Shown here piece after piece: positions 21,915 to 29,424 of a stretch of 31,373 bases of DNA; within the stretch, counting starts at the first letter, position 1, and every line of letters starts with the position of its first letter. The stretch spans positions 1 to 31,373 of the forward strand of contig JBFWQW010000025.1 of NCBI GenBank assembly GCA_050249235.1, in the 5' to 3' direction. The notes beneath the pieces were generated by a model, which searched no databases, had not been told where the DNA came from, and saw only the letters and a list, made by a program, of their open reading frames with translations. A program made the translations under genes and the position numbers. The stretch comes from JAEKLB01 sp050249235 (GTDB taxonomy: Bacteria; Actinomycetota; Acidimicrobiia; Acidimicrobiales; CADCSY01).

Positions 21915-23508
21915 CGCGACCACCCGGCCCGGCGCCCGCCCCCTCCCGGAGCGAGTCGAGATCTACGACACCACGCTTCGGGACGGATCGCAGCTCGAGG
22001 GCATCTCGCTCACCGTCGACGACAAGCTGCGCATCGCCGAGCAGCTCGACCGGCTGGGCGTGCACTTCATCGAGGGCGGCTGGCCCGGCGCCAACCCGAA
22101 GGACGACGAGTTCTTCCAGCGGGTCCACGGCGAGCTGCATCTGGCCACGTCGACGCTGGTCGCCTTCGGCTCGACCCGCCGGCCGCTCGGCAAGGTCGAC
22201 AGCGACCCCACCCTGCGCAACCTGGTCGACGCCAAGACGTCGGCGGTCTGCATCGTCGGGAAGTGCTGGGACTACCACGTCACCGACGCTCTCCGGGTGG
22301 AGCTGAGCGAGGGCGTGGCCATGGTGCGCGACTCGGTCGAGTTCCTCCGCGGCAGCGGGCTCGACGTGCTCTTCGACGCCGAGCACTTCTTCGACGGCTG
22401 GAAGCGCAACCCCGAGTTCAGCTTCCAGGTCCTCGAGGCGGCCACGCTGGCCGGCGCCGGCACGCTCGTGCTGTGCGACACGAACGGCGGGACGCTGCCC
22501 AACGAGGTGGAGGAAGCCGTCCTGCAAGTGACGTCGCACTTCGGCGACGACGTGAAGGTCGGCGTGCACCTCCACGACGACGCCGGCTGCGGCGTTGCCA
22601 ACGCGCTGGCGGGCGTCCGGGGCGGCGCCCGCCAGGTGCAGGGCACCATCAACGGCTACGGCGAGCGCACCGGCAACTGCAACCTCACGTCGATCATCCC
22701 CAACCTCACCCTGAAGATGGGGGTGCGCACCATCCCGGAGGACCGGCTGCCGCTCCTCACCTCGGTGTCGCACCACATCGCCGAGCTGGTGAACATCACC
22801 ATGAACCCCCAGCAGGCCTACGTCGGGCACTCGGCGTTCGCCCACAAGGCGGGGCTGCACACGAGCGCCATCGCCCGCCGCAAGGACGCCTACGAGCACG
22901 TCGACCCGGAGCAGGTCGGCAACGGCACCCGCTTCGTCGTGTCGGAGCTGGCCGGGCGCTCGACGCTGCAGCTGAAGGCGGCCGAGATCGGCCTCGACCT
23001 CGACGGCCGGGCCCTCGGCGCGGTGGTCGACCAGCTGAAGGAGCTCGAGCACCGGGGCTACCACTTCGAGGCGGCCGACGGCTCCCTCGAGCTGCTCATG
23101 CGCCGGGCCGGCGGCCTGGTGCCCGACTTCTTCGAGGTCGAGTCGTTCCGGGTCATCAGCGACGACGACGGCCACGGCGGCTTCCAGACCGAGGCCACGG
23201 TCAAGGTCCACGTCGGCGGCCGGCGCCACGTGACGGTGGCCGAGGGCAACGGCCCGGTCAACGCCCTCGACGCCGCCCTGCGGGCCGCCCTCGAAGCCCA
23301 CTTCCCGGCCCTGCGGTCGATCCATCTCACCGACTACAAGGTGCGGGTGCTCGACACCTCGAAGGGCACCGGCGCCATCACCCGGGTGCTGCTCGACTCC
23401 ACCGACGGCGAGCGGGCCTGGACCACCATCGGCGTCTCGGAGAACATCATCGAGGCGTCCTGGCAGGCCCTCCACGACTCGATCGTCTTCGGCCTCCTCC
23501 ACGCCTGA
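21907..23508 (+). CDS. cimA: citramalate synthase
   Basis: Condenses pyruvate and acetyl-CoA to (R)-citramalate, giving 2-oxobutyrate for isoleucine without threonine deaminase. 533 residues, as expected for CimA (TIGR00977-type) and distinct from LeuA. Signatures are EIYDTTLRDGSQLEGISL, the FIEGGWPGANPKD substrate loop, GVHLHDDAGCGVANAL with the metal histidines, and INGYGERTGNCNL. A hinge (HSAFAHKAGLHTSA) follows, then a C-terminal allosteric domain at about 400-533 ending in VSENIIEASWQALHDSI. The EGGWPGANPKD motif supports CimA over homocitrate synthase or isopropylmalate synthase. Last gene of the operon, with the 51-bp palindrome just after it. Confidence 0.93.
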   Translation: MSDATTRPGARPLPERVEIYDTTLRDGSQLEGISLTVDDKLRIAEQLDRLGVHFIEGGWPGANPKDDEFFQRVHGELHLATSTLVAFGSTRRPLGKVDSDPTLRNLVDAKTSAVCIVGKCWDYHVTDALRVELSEGVAMVRDSVEFLRGSGLDVLFDAEHFFDGWKRNPEFSFQVLEAATLAGAGTLVLCDTNGGTLPNEVEEAVLQVTSHFGDDVKVGVHLHDDAGCGVANALAGVRGGARQVQGTINGYGERTGNCNLTSIIPNLTLKMGVRTIPEDRLPLLTSVSHHIAELVNITMNPQQAYVGHSAFAHKAGLHTSAIARRKDAYEHVDPEQVGNGTRFVVSELAGRSTLQLKAAEIGLDLDGRALGAVVDQLKELEHRGYHFEAADGSLELLMRRAGGLVPDFFEVESFRVISDDDGHGGFQTEATVKVHVGGRRHVTVAEGNGPVNALDAALRAALEAHFPALRSIHLTDYKVRVLDTSKGTGAITRVLLDSTDGERAWTTIGVSENIIEASWQALHDSIVFGLLHA

Positions 23509-23531
23509 CCCTCCTCGGCCCGTCCCCATCC

Positions 23532-23582
23532 CGAACTCGGTGCGTTCCTCGCCGCTGAGCGGCGAGGAACGCACCGAGTTCG
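23532..23582. repeat. 51-bp palindromic repeat, copy 2 (after cimA)
   Basis: A perfect 25-bp inverted repeat (23532-23556 with 23558-23582) around a single G at 23557. The outer 13-bp arms and the 15-bp core are identical to the copy at 14657-14707; only the 5-nt mid-segments differ, and here they are complementary (TTCCT/AGGAA). It begins 23 bp after the cimA stop and would form a very strong terminator hairpin. Confidence 0.92.
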
Positions 23583-23636
23583 AGTGGGAGGGCGGGGTGG
23601 GGGAGCGCCGGCGCGGGCGTGGTTGACTGAGCGGCG

Positions 23637-24146
23637 ATGGCCGCCCCGAACTACGTGCCGAACACGCTCGAGGAGCAGCCCCGCACCGGGCTCCCGATCC
23701 CGCCCGCGCCCACCTGGCGGGCCGACCGGCCGGGCGACGGGGGGCCCGACCTCCCGGCCGGGCCGGGCTTCGGCATCCCCGGCCCCGACCAGGGCTACGC
23801 CCTGAAGCTGGCCCGGGGCTTCGCCGGCCGGCTGCAGGTGGCGGGTCCCGAGACGGTCGAGGACGCCATCGCCGGCGGCCTGGCGGTGGCGACCAAGCGG
23901 GCCGCGGCCTTCGGGCGGGCCCCGGTGGTGCACGACCTCGAGGTGGCCTTCCGGGTTTGGGGCCTCCTCGGCGACGCCCCGCCCGAGCTGGTCGAGCTGC
24001 GCCAGACCCTCTTCCCGTCCGCCTCGCACCACTACGACCGGCAGCGGGCCATCGCCGACGCCACGCCCGAGGCCACGCTGCGTCTCACCCACCAGGAGGT
24101 GGCTCGGCGCTTCCCGGCCGACTGGCGGGCCCTGCTCGGCGGCTGA
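23637..24146 (+). CDS. conserved hypothetical protein
   Basis: A 169-residue protein with no signal peptide, membrane helix or cofactor motif. The N-terminal third is Pro/Gly-rich (PNYVPNTLEEQPRTGLPIP, ADRPGDGGPDLP). The rest is a helical domain with GPDQGYALKLARGFAG, DAIAGGLAVATKRAAAFGRAPVVHDLEVAF and HHYDRQRAIADATPEATLRL. Proteins of this form occur in Acidimicrobiia and other actinobacteria as hypotheticals (from memory), which supports a real gene. No function is proposed. The ATG at 23637 lacks a Shine-Dalgarno. It stands between the cimA terminator and an acyl-CoA dehydrogenase, with its own hairpin after it. Confidence 0.72.
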   Translation: MAAPNYVPNTLEEQPRTGLPIPPAPTWRADRPGDGGPDLPAGPGFGIPGPDQGYALKLARGFAGRLQVAGPETVEDAIAGGLAVATKRAAAFGRAPVVHDLEVAFRVWGLLGDAPPELVELRQTLFPSASHHYDRQRAIADATPEATLRLTHQEVARRFPADWRALLGG

Positions 24147-24149
24147 CCC

Positions 24150-24165
24150 GGCCCGGATCCGGGCC
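24150..24165 (+). terminator. hairpin after the hypothetical gene
   Basis: GGCCCGGATCCGGGCC is a perfect 16-nt palindrome starting 3 nt after the stop codon; folded, it is a 6-bp stem with a GATC loop. Confidence 0.5.
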
Positions 24166-24215
24166 GTCGCGCCGTCGCGCTCGCCTCGGGGCCCGGCACG
24201 AGCAAGGCTGCCGGG

Positions 24216-25367
24216 ATGCAGCAGCCGATGCTCCTGACCGACGAGCAGCGCGAGTTCCGGGCCGTCATGCGGCGCTTCGCCGACGAGCAGGTGGCGCCCC
24301 ACGCCGCCGAGATCGACCGTGACGAGCGCTACCCCTCGGAAGCCATGGCGGCGGGCCGGGCGATGGGCCTTCCCTCCCTGATGGTGCCCGAGGCCTACGG
24401 CGGCACGGGCGCCGACGCCGTCACCAAGGCGATCATGATGGAGGAGCTGGCCCGGGCCTGCGCATCCACCGCCCTCTGCTTCGGCATCACCGAGCTGTGC
24501 ATCGACCCGCTTCTCAGCCCCTACGGGAGCGAGGAGCTCCGGGCCCGCTACCTGCCCCGGGTGGCCACCGGCGAGATCACCGGGTCGTACTGCCTCAGCG
24601 AGCCCGACACCGGCTCCGACGTGGCCGCCATCCGCACCCGGGCCGTGCGGGACGGCGACGAGTACGTGCTCTCCGGCACGAAGTACTGGATCACCAACGC
24701 CGGGGTGAGCGACATCTACACGGTGTTCGCCAAGACCGACCCCGACGCCGGCCACCGGGGCATCTCCTGCTTCGTCGTCGAGAAGGAGTGGGGAGTCGAG
24801 GTGCCCAGGCTCGAGGACAAGATGGGCATGCGGGGGAGCCCGACGGGTGAGGTGCGCCTCGACGGTGTCCGGGTGCCGGCCGCCAACCGCGTCGGCGGCG
24901 AGGGCGAGGGCTTCTACGCCGCCATGTGGACCTTCGACCGGAGCCGGCCGGCCATCGGCGCCCAGGCCGTCGGCATCGCCCAGGGGGCGCTCGACGCGGC
25001 CGTCGCCTACATGAAGGAGCGCCGGGCCTTCGGTTCGGCCATCGCCGACTTCCAGGGCCTCCAGTTCATGGTGGCCGACATGGCCACCCAGGTGGAGGCG
25101 GCCCGCGGGCTCGTCTACCTCGCCTGCGCCATGGCCGACGCCGGCGACCCGGACGGGCGCCTGCAGCGCACCGCGGCCATGGCCAAGTACTTCGCGTCCG
25201 ACGTGGCCATGAAGGTCACGACGGACGCGGTGCAGCTCTTCGGCGGCTACGGCTACACGAAGTCGTTCCCCGTCGAGCGCATGATGCGGGACGCCAAGCT
25301 CACCCAGATCTACGAGGGCACCAACCAGATCCAGCGGGTGATCGTGGCCGGCAAGATCCTGGGCTGA
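24216..25367 (+). CDS. acyl-CoA dehydrogenase
   Basis: FAD enzyme for alpha,beta-dehydrogenation of an acyl-CoA, passing electrons to ETF; 383 residues, typical size. The N-terminal helical domain (LLTDEQREFRAVMRRFADEQV) is followed by the beta domain with YCLSEPDTGSDVAAIRT and the FAD-contacting KYWITNAG. The C-terminal helical domain has RPAIGAQAVGIAQGALDAAV, ERRAFGSAIADFQGLQFM and LFGGYGYTKSFPVERMMRDAK. The catalytic base is Glu367 in TQIYEGTNQIQRVI, the position used by short/medium-chain and butyryl-CoA dehydrogenases. The substrate could be a short-chain or branched acyl-CoA. No ETF or other beta-oxidation gene is adjacent. Confidence 0.93.
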   Translation: MQQPMLLTDEQREFRAVMRRFADEQVAPHAAEIDRDERYPSEAMAAGRAMGLPSLMVPEAYGGTGADAVTKAIMMEELARACASTALCFGITELCIDPLLSPYGSEELRARYLPRVATGEITGSYCLSEPDTGSDVAAIRTRAVRDGDEYVLSGTKYWITNAGVSDIYTVFAKTDPDAGHRGISCFVVEKEWGVEVPRLEDKMGMRGSPTGEVRLDGVRVPAANRVGGEGEGFYAAMWTFDRSRPAIGAQAVGIAQGALDAAVAYMKERRAFGSAIADFQGLQFMVADMATQVEAARGLVYLACAMADAGDPDGRLQRTAAMAKYFASDVAMKVTTDAVQLFGGYGYTKSFPVERMMRDAKLTQIYEGTNQIQRVIVAGKILG

Positions 25368-25397
25368 CCGCGAGGCGGAAGGCGGCGGGGAACCCGG

Positions 25398-26144
25398 TCA
25401 GGCCAGGAGACGGGCCCGCAGCCCGCCGAGCACGTCGTCGTCGAGGCCGGCGTCGGTGAGGTACCCGAGAGGCGAGCCGTGCCGCTGGCGGAGGCCGTCG
25501 AGGAAGGCCCGCATCACGTGGGCGGGGGATGCCAGCAGCCAGGCCGGGCGCCGGCGCAGCTCCTCGGCCGTGTCCGGCTCGAAGCGGTCGAACCAGTCGA
25601 CCTGGCGGGGCAGCGCCAGGTCGGTGAGCTGGTAGTCGGCGACGACGACGTCCTCGGGCACGCCCAGGGCGGTGAGGAGCAGGGCGGCCAGCATGCCGGT
25701 GCGGTCCTTGCCGGCCGCGCAGTGGAAGACGGCGGGGTGGTCTCGCTCGGCGAGGACCCGCACGGCAGCCGCCATCGCCGCCGCGCCCTCTTCGGCGATG
25801 AGCAGGTAGGCGCCGGCCGGGTCGGCCGGCTCGGGGTCGTCGAGGCCCGGCAACGGGGGGAGCCGGGTGGTCTCCTCCTCGAAGAGGGGGTGGTGGTGGA
25901 AGTCGACCTCGTGGTGGTCGAAGCGCCCGTAGCGGCCCAGCTCGGCCGTGCTGCGGAGGTCGACGACCGTCCGCAGGCCGAGCTCGTGCAGCCGCCCGCG
26001 GTCGGCCTCGGTCATGCGATGGAACATGTCCGAGCGGTAGACGTGGCCCCACGCCACCGTGCGGCCGTCGACGGTCTCGTAGCCGCCGAGGTCACGGAAG
26101 TTGAAGCAGGCCTCGAACTCGACGTGTCGCGGGTCGACTCCCAT
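25398..26144 (-). CDS. tyrosine/lipid phosphatase, PtpB-like (Y_phosphatase3)
   Basis: A 248-residue cysteine-dependent phosphatase. The P-loop is HCAAGKDRTG with Cys142 and Arg148, the Lys-containing form seen in Mycobacterium tuberculosis PtpB and related proteins that act on phosphotyrosine or phosphoinositides. The N-terminus has NFRDLGGYETVDGRTVAWGHVYRSD and TVVDLRSTAE, both family hallmarks. No signal peptide is visible, so it is probably cytoplasmic. The ATG at 26144 has CAGACT 6 nt upstream, the same spacing as the peroxidase gene, and no Shine-Dalgarno. It converges with the acyl-CoA dehydrogenase gene and is divergent from gltX. Confidence 0.9.
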   Translation of the reverse strand: MGVDPRHVEFEACFNFRDLGGYETVDGRTVAWGHVYRSDMFHRMTEADRGRLHELGLRTVVDLRSTAELGRYGRFDHHEVDFHHHPLFEEETTRLPPLPGLDDPEPADPAGAYLLIAEEGAAAMAAAVRVLAERDHPAVFHCAAGKDRTGMLAALLLTALGVPEDVVVADYQLTDLALPRQVDWFDRFEPDTAEELRRRPAWLLASPAHVMRAFLDGLRQRHGSPLGYLTDAGLDDDVLGGLRARLLA

Positions 26145-26176
26145 GGCGGCAGTCTGCCCTGGCGGGAGCCCCCCGG

Positions 26177-26182
26177 TACCCT
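26177..26182 (+). promoter_or_regulatory. -10 element of gltX
   Basis: TACCCT lies 6 nt before the gltX GTG; the same hexamer precedes greA and the leuA leader. It implies a leaderless or nearly leaderless message. Confidence 0.5.
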
Positions 26183-26188
26183 CCGGCG

Positions 26189-27580
26189 GTGGCCCCGCCC
26201 CGCGTCCGATTCGCCCCGTCGCCGACCGGCTACCTGCACGTGGGTGGCGTCCGGAGCGCGCTCTACGACTGGCTGCTGGCCCGCCAGTCCGGCGGCACCT
26301 TCATCCTGCGGATCGAGGACACCGACACCGAGCGGAACCGGGAGGAGTGGGTCGACCTCATCGCCGACGACCTCCGCTGGCTCGGCCTCGACTGGGACGA
26401 GTACCACCGCCAGTCCGAGCGCGGCCACCTCTACGCCGACGCGGCCCGCCGCCTCGAGGCTGCCGGTGCCGCCTACTGGTGCGCGTGCACCCGGGACGAG
26501 ATCGACGCCCGGGCGAAGGCCCGGGGCGGGCCGCCGGGCTACGACGGCCACTGCCGCGACCGCGGCCTGGCCGCCGGCGAGGGCCGGGCCCTGCGGTTCC
26601 GGACCCCCCGGGAGGGCGTGACGGTCGTGCCCGACGTCGTGCGGGGCCACCCCGAGTTCGAGAACGCCACCATCGAGGACTTCGTGCTCGTGCGCTCGAA
26701 CGGCACGGCCATGTTCATCCTGGCCAACGCCGTCGACGACGGCGACATGCGCATCACCCACGTCGTGCGGGGCGAGGAGCACCTGCCGAACACGCCCAAG
26801 TACCTCCTGCTCTGGGACACCCTCGGCTACGGGGAGCACCCCGTCTTCGCCCACCTCCCGGTGGTGGTGAACGAGAAGCGCCAGAAGCTCTCGAAGCGCC
26901 GCGATCCGGAGGCCGCCGTCGAGCTCTACCGCGAGCAGGGCTACCTGCCCGAGGTGCTGGTGAACTTCCTCGCCCTCATCGGCTGGTCGCCCCGCGACGG
27001 CCGCGAGCGGCTCACGATGGCCGAGATGCTCGAGGCCTTCCGCCTGGAGGACGTGGGCAGCTCGCCGGGGTTCTTCGACGTGGCCAAGCTCCGGTCGTTC
27101 AACGGCGACGCCATCCGGGCGCTGCCCGCCGACGAGTTCGTCGCGCGGGCCCTGCCCTTCCTCGAGGGCGCCGACTGGGCCGAGCGGCTCGACGTCGGCG
27201 TCTTCCGCCAGGTCGCCCCGCTGGTGCAGGAGCGGGTGACGGTGCTGGCCGAGGTGGTGCCGATGGTCGACTTCCTGTTCCTCGACCACCCGGTGGCCGA
27301 CGAGGCGTCCTGGCAGAAGGCGATGGCGGGCGCGGCCGCGCCGGCGGTGCTCGACGCGGTGCTCGCTGCCTTCGAGACGGTGCCGTGGTCGGCCGACGGG
27401 CTGAAGGACGCGGTGACCGCGGCCGGCGAGGCGGCCGGCCTGAAGCTGGCCAAGGCCCAGGCGCCGGTGCGGGTGGCGGTGACCGGGCGGACCGTGGGGC
27501 CGCCGCTGTTCGAGTCGCTCGAGGTCCTCGGGCGGGAGCGGGTGCTCGACCGCCTGCGGGCGGCCCGCGCCAGGTTGTGA
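26189..27580 (+). CDS. gltX: glutamyl-tRNA synthetase
   Basis: Charges tRNA-Glu with glutamate, and in bacteria without GlnRS also tRNA-Gln for later amidation by GatCAB. 463 residues, normal. The Rossmann catalytic domain has RFAPSPTGYLHVGG (HIGH motif) and KLSKR at 233-237 (KMSKS motif). A cysteine-containing insertion, YWCACTRDE with a further Cys in YDGHCRD, resembles the zinc site of several GluRS. The helical C-terminal anticodon-binding domain spans about 320-463. It begins with GTG at 26189 and no Shine-Dalgarno. Its stop overlaps the start of the DUF218 gene by 4 bp. tRNA-Gln and tRNA-Glu genes lie 3 kb downstream. Confidence 0.94.
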   Translation: MAPPRVRFAPSPTGYLHVGGVRSALYDWLLARQSGGTFILRIEDTDTERNREEWVDLIADDLRWLGLDWDEYHRQSERGHLYADAARRLEAAGAAYWCACTRDEIDARAKARGGPPGYDGHCRDRGLAAGEGRALRFRTPREGVTVVPDVVRGHPEFENATIEDFVLVRSNGTAMFILANAVDDGDMRITHVVRGEEHLPNTPKYLLLWDTLGYGEHPVFAHLPVVVNEKRQKLSKRRDPEAAVELYREQGYLPEVLVNFLALIGWSPRDGRERLTMAEMLEAFRLEDVGSSPGFFDVAKLRSFNGDAIRALPADEFVARALPFLEGADWAERLDVGVFRQVAPLVQERVTVLAEVVPMVDFLFLDHPVADEASWQKAMAGAAAPAVLDAVLAAFETVPWSADGLKDAVTAAGEAAGLKLAKAQAPVRVAVTGRTVGPPLFESLEVLGRERVLDRLRAARARL

Positions 27581-28236
27581 CGCTGCGCCGCCTCGTCAAG
27601 GTCGCGGCCGTCCTCGTCGGGCTCGGGGTCCTGTACTTCGCCGTCACGTTCGTGCAGGTGTGGTCGGCGGCCCGCCGGGACAGCGCCCGGCCCGCCGACG
27701 CCATCGTGGTGCTGGGGGCGGCGCAGTACGACGGCGAGCCGTCGCCGGCACTGCGGCTGCGGCTCGACCACGCCGCCGACCTCTACGAGCGGGGCCTGGC
27801 TCCCGTGGTCGTCCTCACCGGCGGCCGGCGGGAGGGCGACCGATTCACGGAGGCGATGGTGGGCTTCCTCCACCTCCGCGCCGCCGGCATCCCCGAGTCG
27901 GCGCTCCGCATCGAGAACCAGGGCACGAACACCTGGGAGAGCCTGGCGGCGGCGGCCCAGTTCCTCCGGGGGGAGGGGATCCGCGAGGTCGTGCTCGTCA
28001 CCAGCCCCTACCACGCGCTGCGTGTCGAGCACATCGCCGCCGACGTCGGCCTCGACGGCCACGCCTCGCCCGCCCGGTCGGCATCGGGCCTCGGCGGGCT
28101 CCCGAGCCTGGTACGGGAGGCCGCCGCCGTCGGCGTCGGGCGGATCATCGGCTACCACCGCCTCGTCGACCTCGACCACCGGGTCGACGGCGCGCTCGCC
28201 CCCGTGCAGGTGACAGACCGAGCGGCGGTGAGGTAA
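27577..28236 (+). CDS. DUF218/YdcF-like membrane protein
   Basis: A 219-residue protein with an N-terminal transmembrane helix at about 8-28 (VAAVLVGLGVLYFAVTFV). A DUF218 domain follows: ADAIVVLGAAQYDGEPSPALRLRLDHAADLY, VVVLTGG, the GTNTWESLAAAAQFL segment, and VVLVTSPYHALRVEHIAADVG. Relatives include E. coli SanA, YdcF and ElyC, linked to envelope integrity; biochemical activity is unclear. The GTG at 27577 overlaps the gltX stop (GTGA), so translation is coupled. The mature domain probably faces the periplasmic side. egtB starts 9 nt after its stop, so gltX, this gene, egtB and egtD may be one transcript. Confidence 0.85.
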   Translation: MTLRRLVKVAAVLVGLGVLYFAVTFVQVWSAARRDSARPADAIVVLGAAQYDGEPSPALRLRLDHAADLYERGLAPVVVLTGGRREGDRFTEAMVGFLHLRAAGIPESALRIENQGTNTWESLAAAAQFLRGEGIREVVLVTSPYHALRVEHIAADVGLDGHASPARSASGLGGLPSLVREAAAVGVGRIIGYHRLVDLDHRVDGALAPVQVTDRAAVR

Positions 28237-28245
28237 CCAGGGGGG

Positions 28246-29424
28246 GTGCCGTCCCCCGACCTGGCCCTGGCCTTCCGGCGCGTGCGGGCCGAGACGGAGC
28301 GGCTGGCCGCACCGCTGACGGCCGAGGACCAGACCGTGCAGTCGATGCCCGACGCCAGCCCCACCAAGTGGCACCGGGCCCACACAACCTGGTTCTTCGA
28401 GACCTTCGTGCTCGAGGGCCGGCCGGGCCACGAGCCCTTCGACCCGAGCTACCGGGTGCTGTTCAACTCGTACTACGAGCAGGTCGGCGACCGGCACCCG
28501 CGGGCCGAGCGGGGCCTGCTCAGCCGCCCGGGCGTCGCCGAGGTCGCCGCCTTCCGGACCCACGTCGACGCTGCCATGGGCGCCCTCCTCGACGCCGGGG
28601 AGCTCGACGGGCGGACCGCCGGCCTCGTCGAGCTCGGCCTCCACCACGAGCAGCAGCACCAGGAGCTGCTGCTCATGGACGCCCACCACGTCCTGGCCTG
28701 CAACCCCCTCGACCCGGTCTACGCCGCCGACGCCCCCCGGCCGACCCCCGACCCCGACCCGGCGCCGGCCGGGTGGATCGGCTCCGAGGGCGGGGTGGTC
28801 GAGGTGGGCCATGCCGGCGACGGCTTCGCCTTCGACAACGAGGGACCCCGCCACGCCGTCCTGCTCCACCCCTTCGAGGTGGCCGCCGGGCTCGTGACCA
28901 ACGGCGACTGGCAGGCCTTCGTCGCCGACGGCGGCTACCAGCGGCCGGAGCTGTGGCTCTCCGACGGGTGGGCCCTGGCCGGGGCGCAGGGCTGGAGCGG
29001 ACCGCTGTACTGGTCGGCCGACGCCACCACCGAGCGCACGCTGGCCGGGCGGGTGCCGATCGATCCCGCCGCGCCGGTCCGCCACGTCAGCTACTACGAG
29101 GCCGACGCCTACGCCCACTGGGCCGGCGCCCGCCTGCCGCTGGAGGCCGAGTGGGAGTCGGCGGCGGCGGCGGGCCGGCTCCGGTCGGTCGACGGCCAGG
29201 TCTGGCAGTGGACGGCGAGCGCCTACCTGCCGTATCCCGGCTTCCGCCCGGCCGCCGGCGCGGTGGGGGAGTACAACGGCAAGTTCATGGTGAACCAGCA
29301 CGTGCTGCGGGGGAGCTCCTGCTACACACCCGCCGGTCACGCCCGGGTCACCTACCGGAACTTCTTCCCGCCGTCGTCCCGCTGGGCCGTGTCCGGCGTC
29401 CGCCTGGCGAGGGATGCGGCCTGA
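28246..29424 (+). CDS. egtB: ergothioneine biosynthesis sulfoxide synthase EgtB
   Basis: Non-heme iron enzyme that joins trimethylhistidine (hercynine) with a thiol (gamma-glutamylcysteine or cysteine) and oxygen to give a sulfoxide. 392 residues. The N-terminal DinB-like domain carries the iron histidines: PTKWHRAHTTWFFET (His43/His46) and HHEQQHQELLLMD (His134, His138). The C-terminal FGE/SUMF-type domain contains FDNEGPRHAVLLHPFEVA, NGDWQAFVADGGY and WQWTASAY, then GEYNGKFMVNQHVLRGSSC. The GTG at 28246 follows a run of Gs. Its TGA overlaps the egtD ATG. EgtA, EgtC and EgtE genes are not adjacent, so which thiol it uses is open. Confidence 0.94.
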   Translation: MPSPDLALAFRRVRAETERLAAPLTAEDQTVQSMPDASPTKWHRAHTTWFFETFVLEGRPGHEPFDPSYRVLFNSYYEQVGDRHPRAERGLLSRPGVAEVAAFRTHVDAAMGALLDAGELDGRTAGLVELGLHHEQQHQELLLMDAHHVLACNPLDPVYAADAPRPTPDPDPAPAGWIGSEGGVVEVGHAGDGFAFDNEGPRHAVLLHPFEVAAGLVTNGDWQAFVADGGYQRPELWLSDGWALAGAQGWSGPLYWSADATTERTLAGRVPIDPAAPVRHVSYYEADAYAHWAGARLPLEAEWESAAAAGRLRSVDGQVWQWTASAYLPYPGFRPAAGAVGEYNGKFMVNQHVLRGSSCYTPAGHARVTYRNFFPPSSRWAVSGVRLARDAA

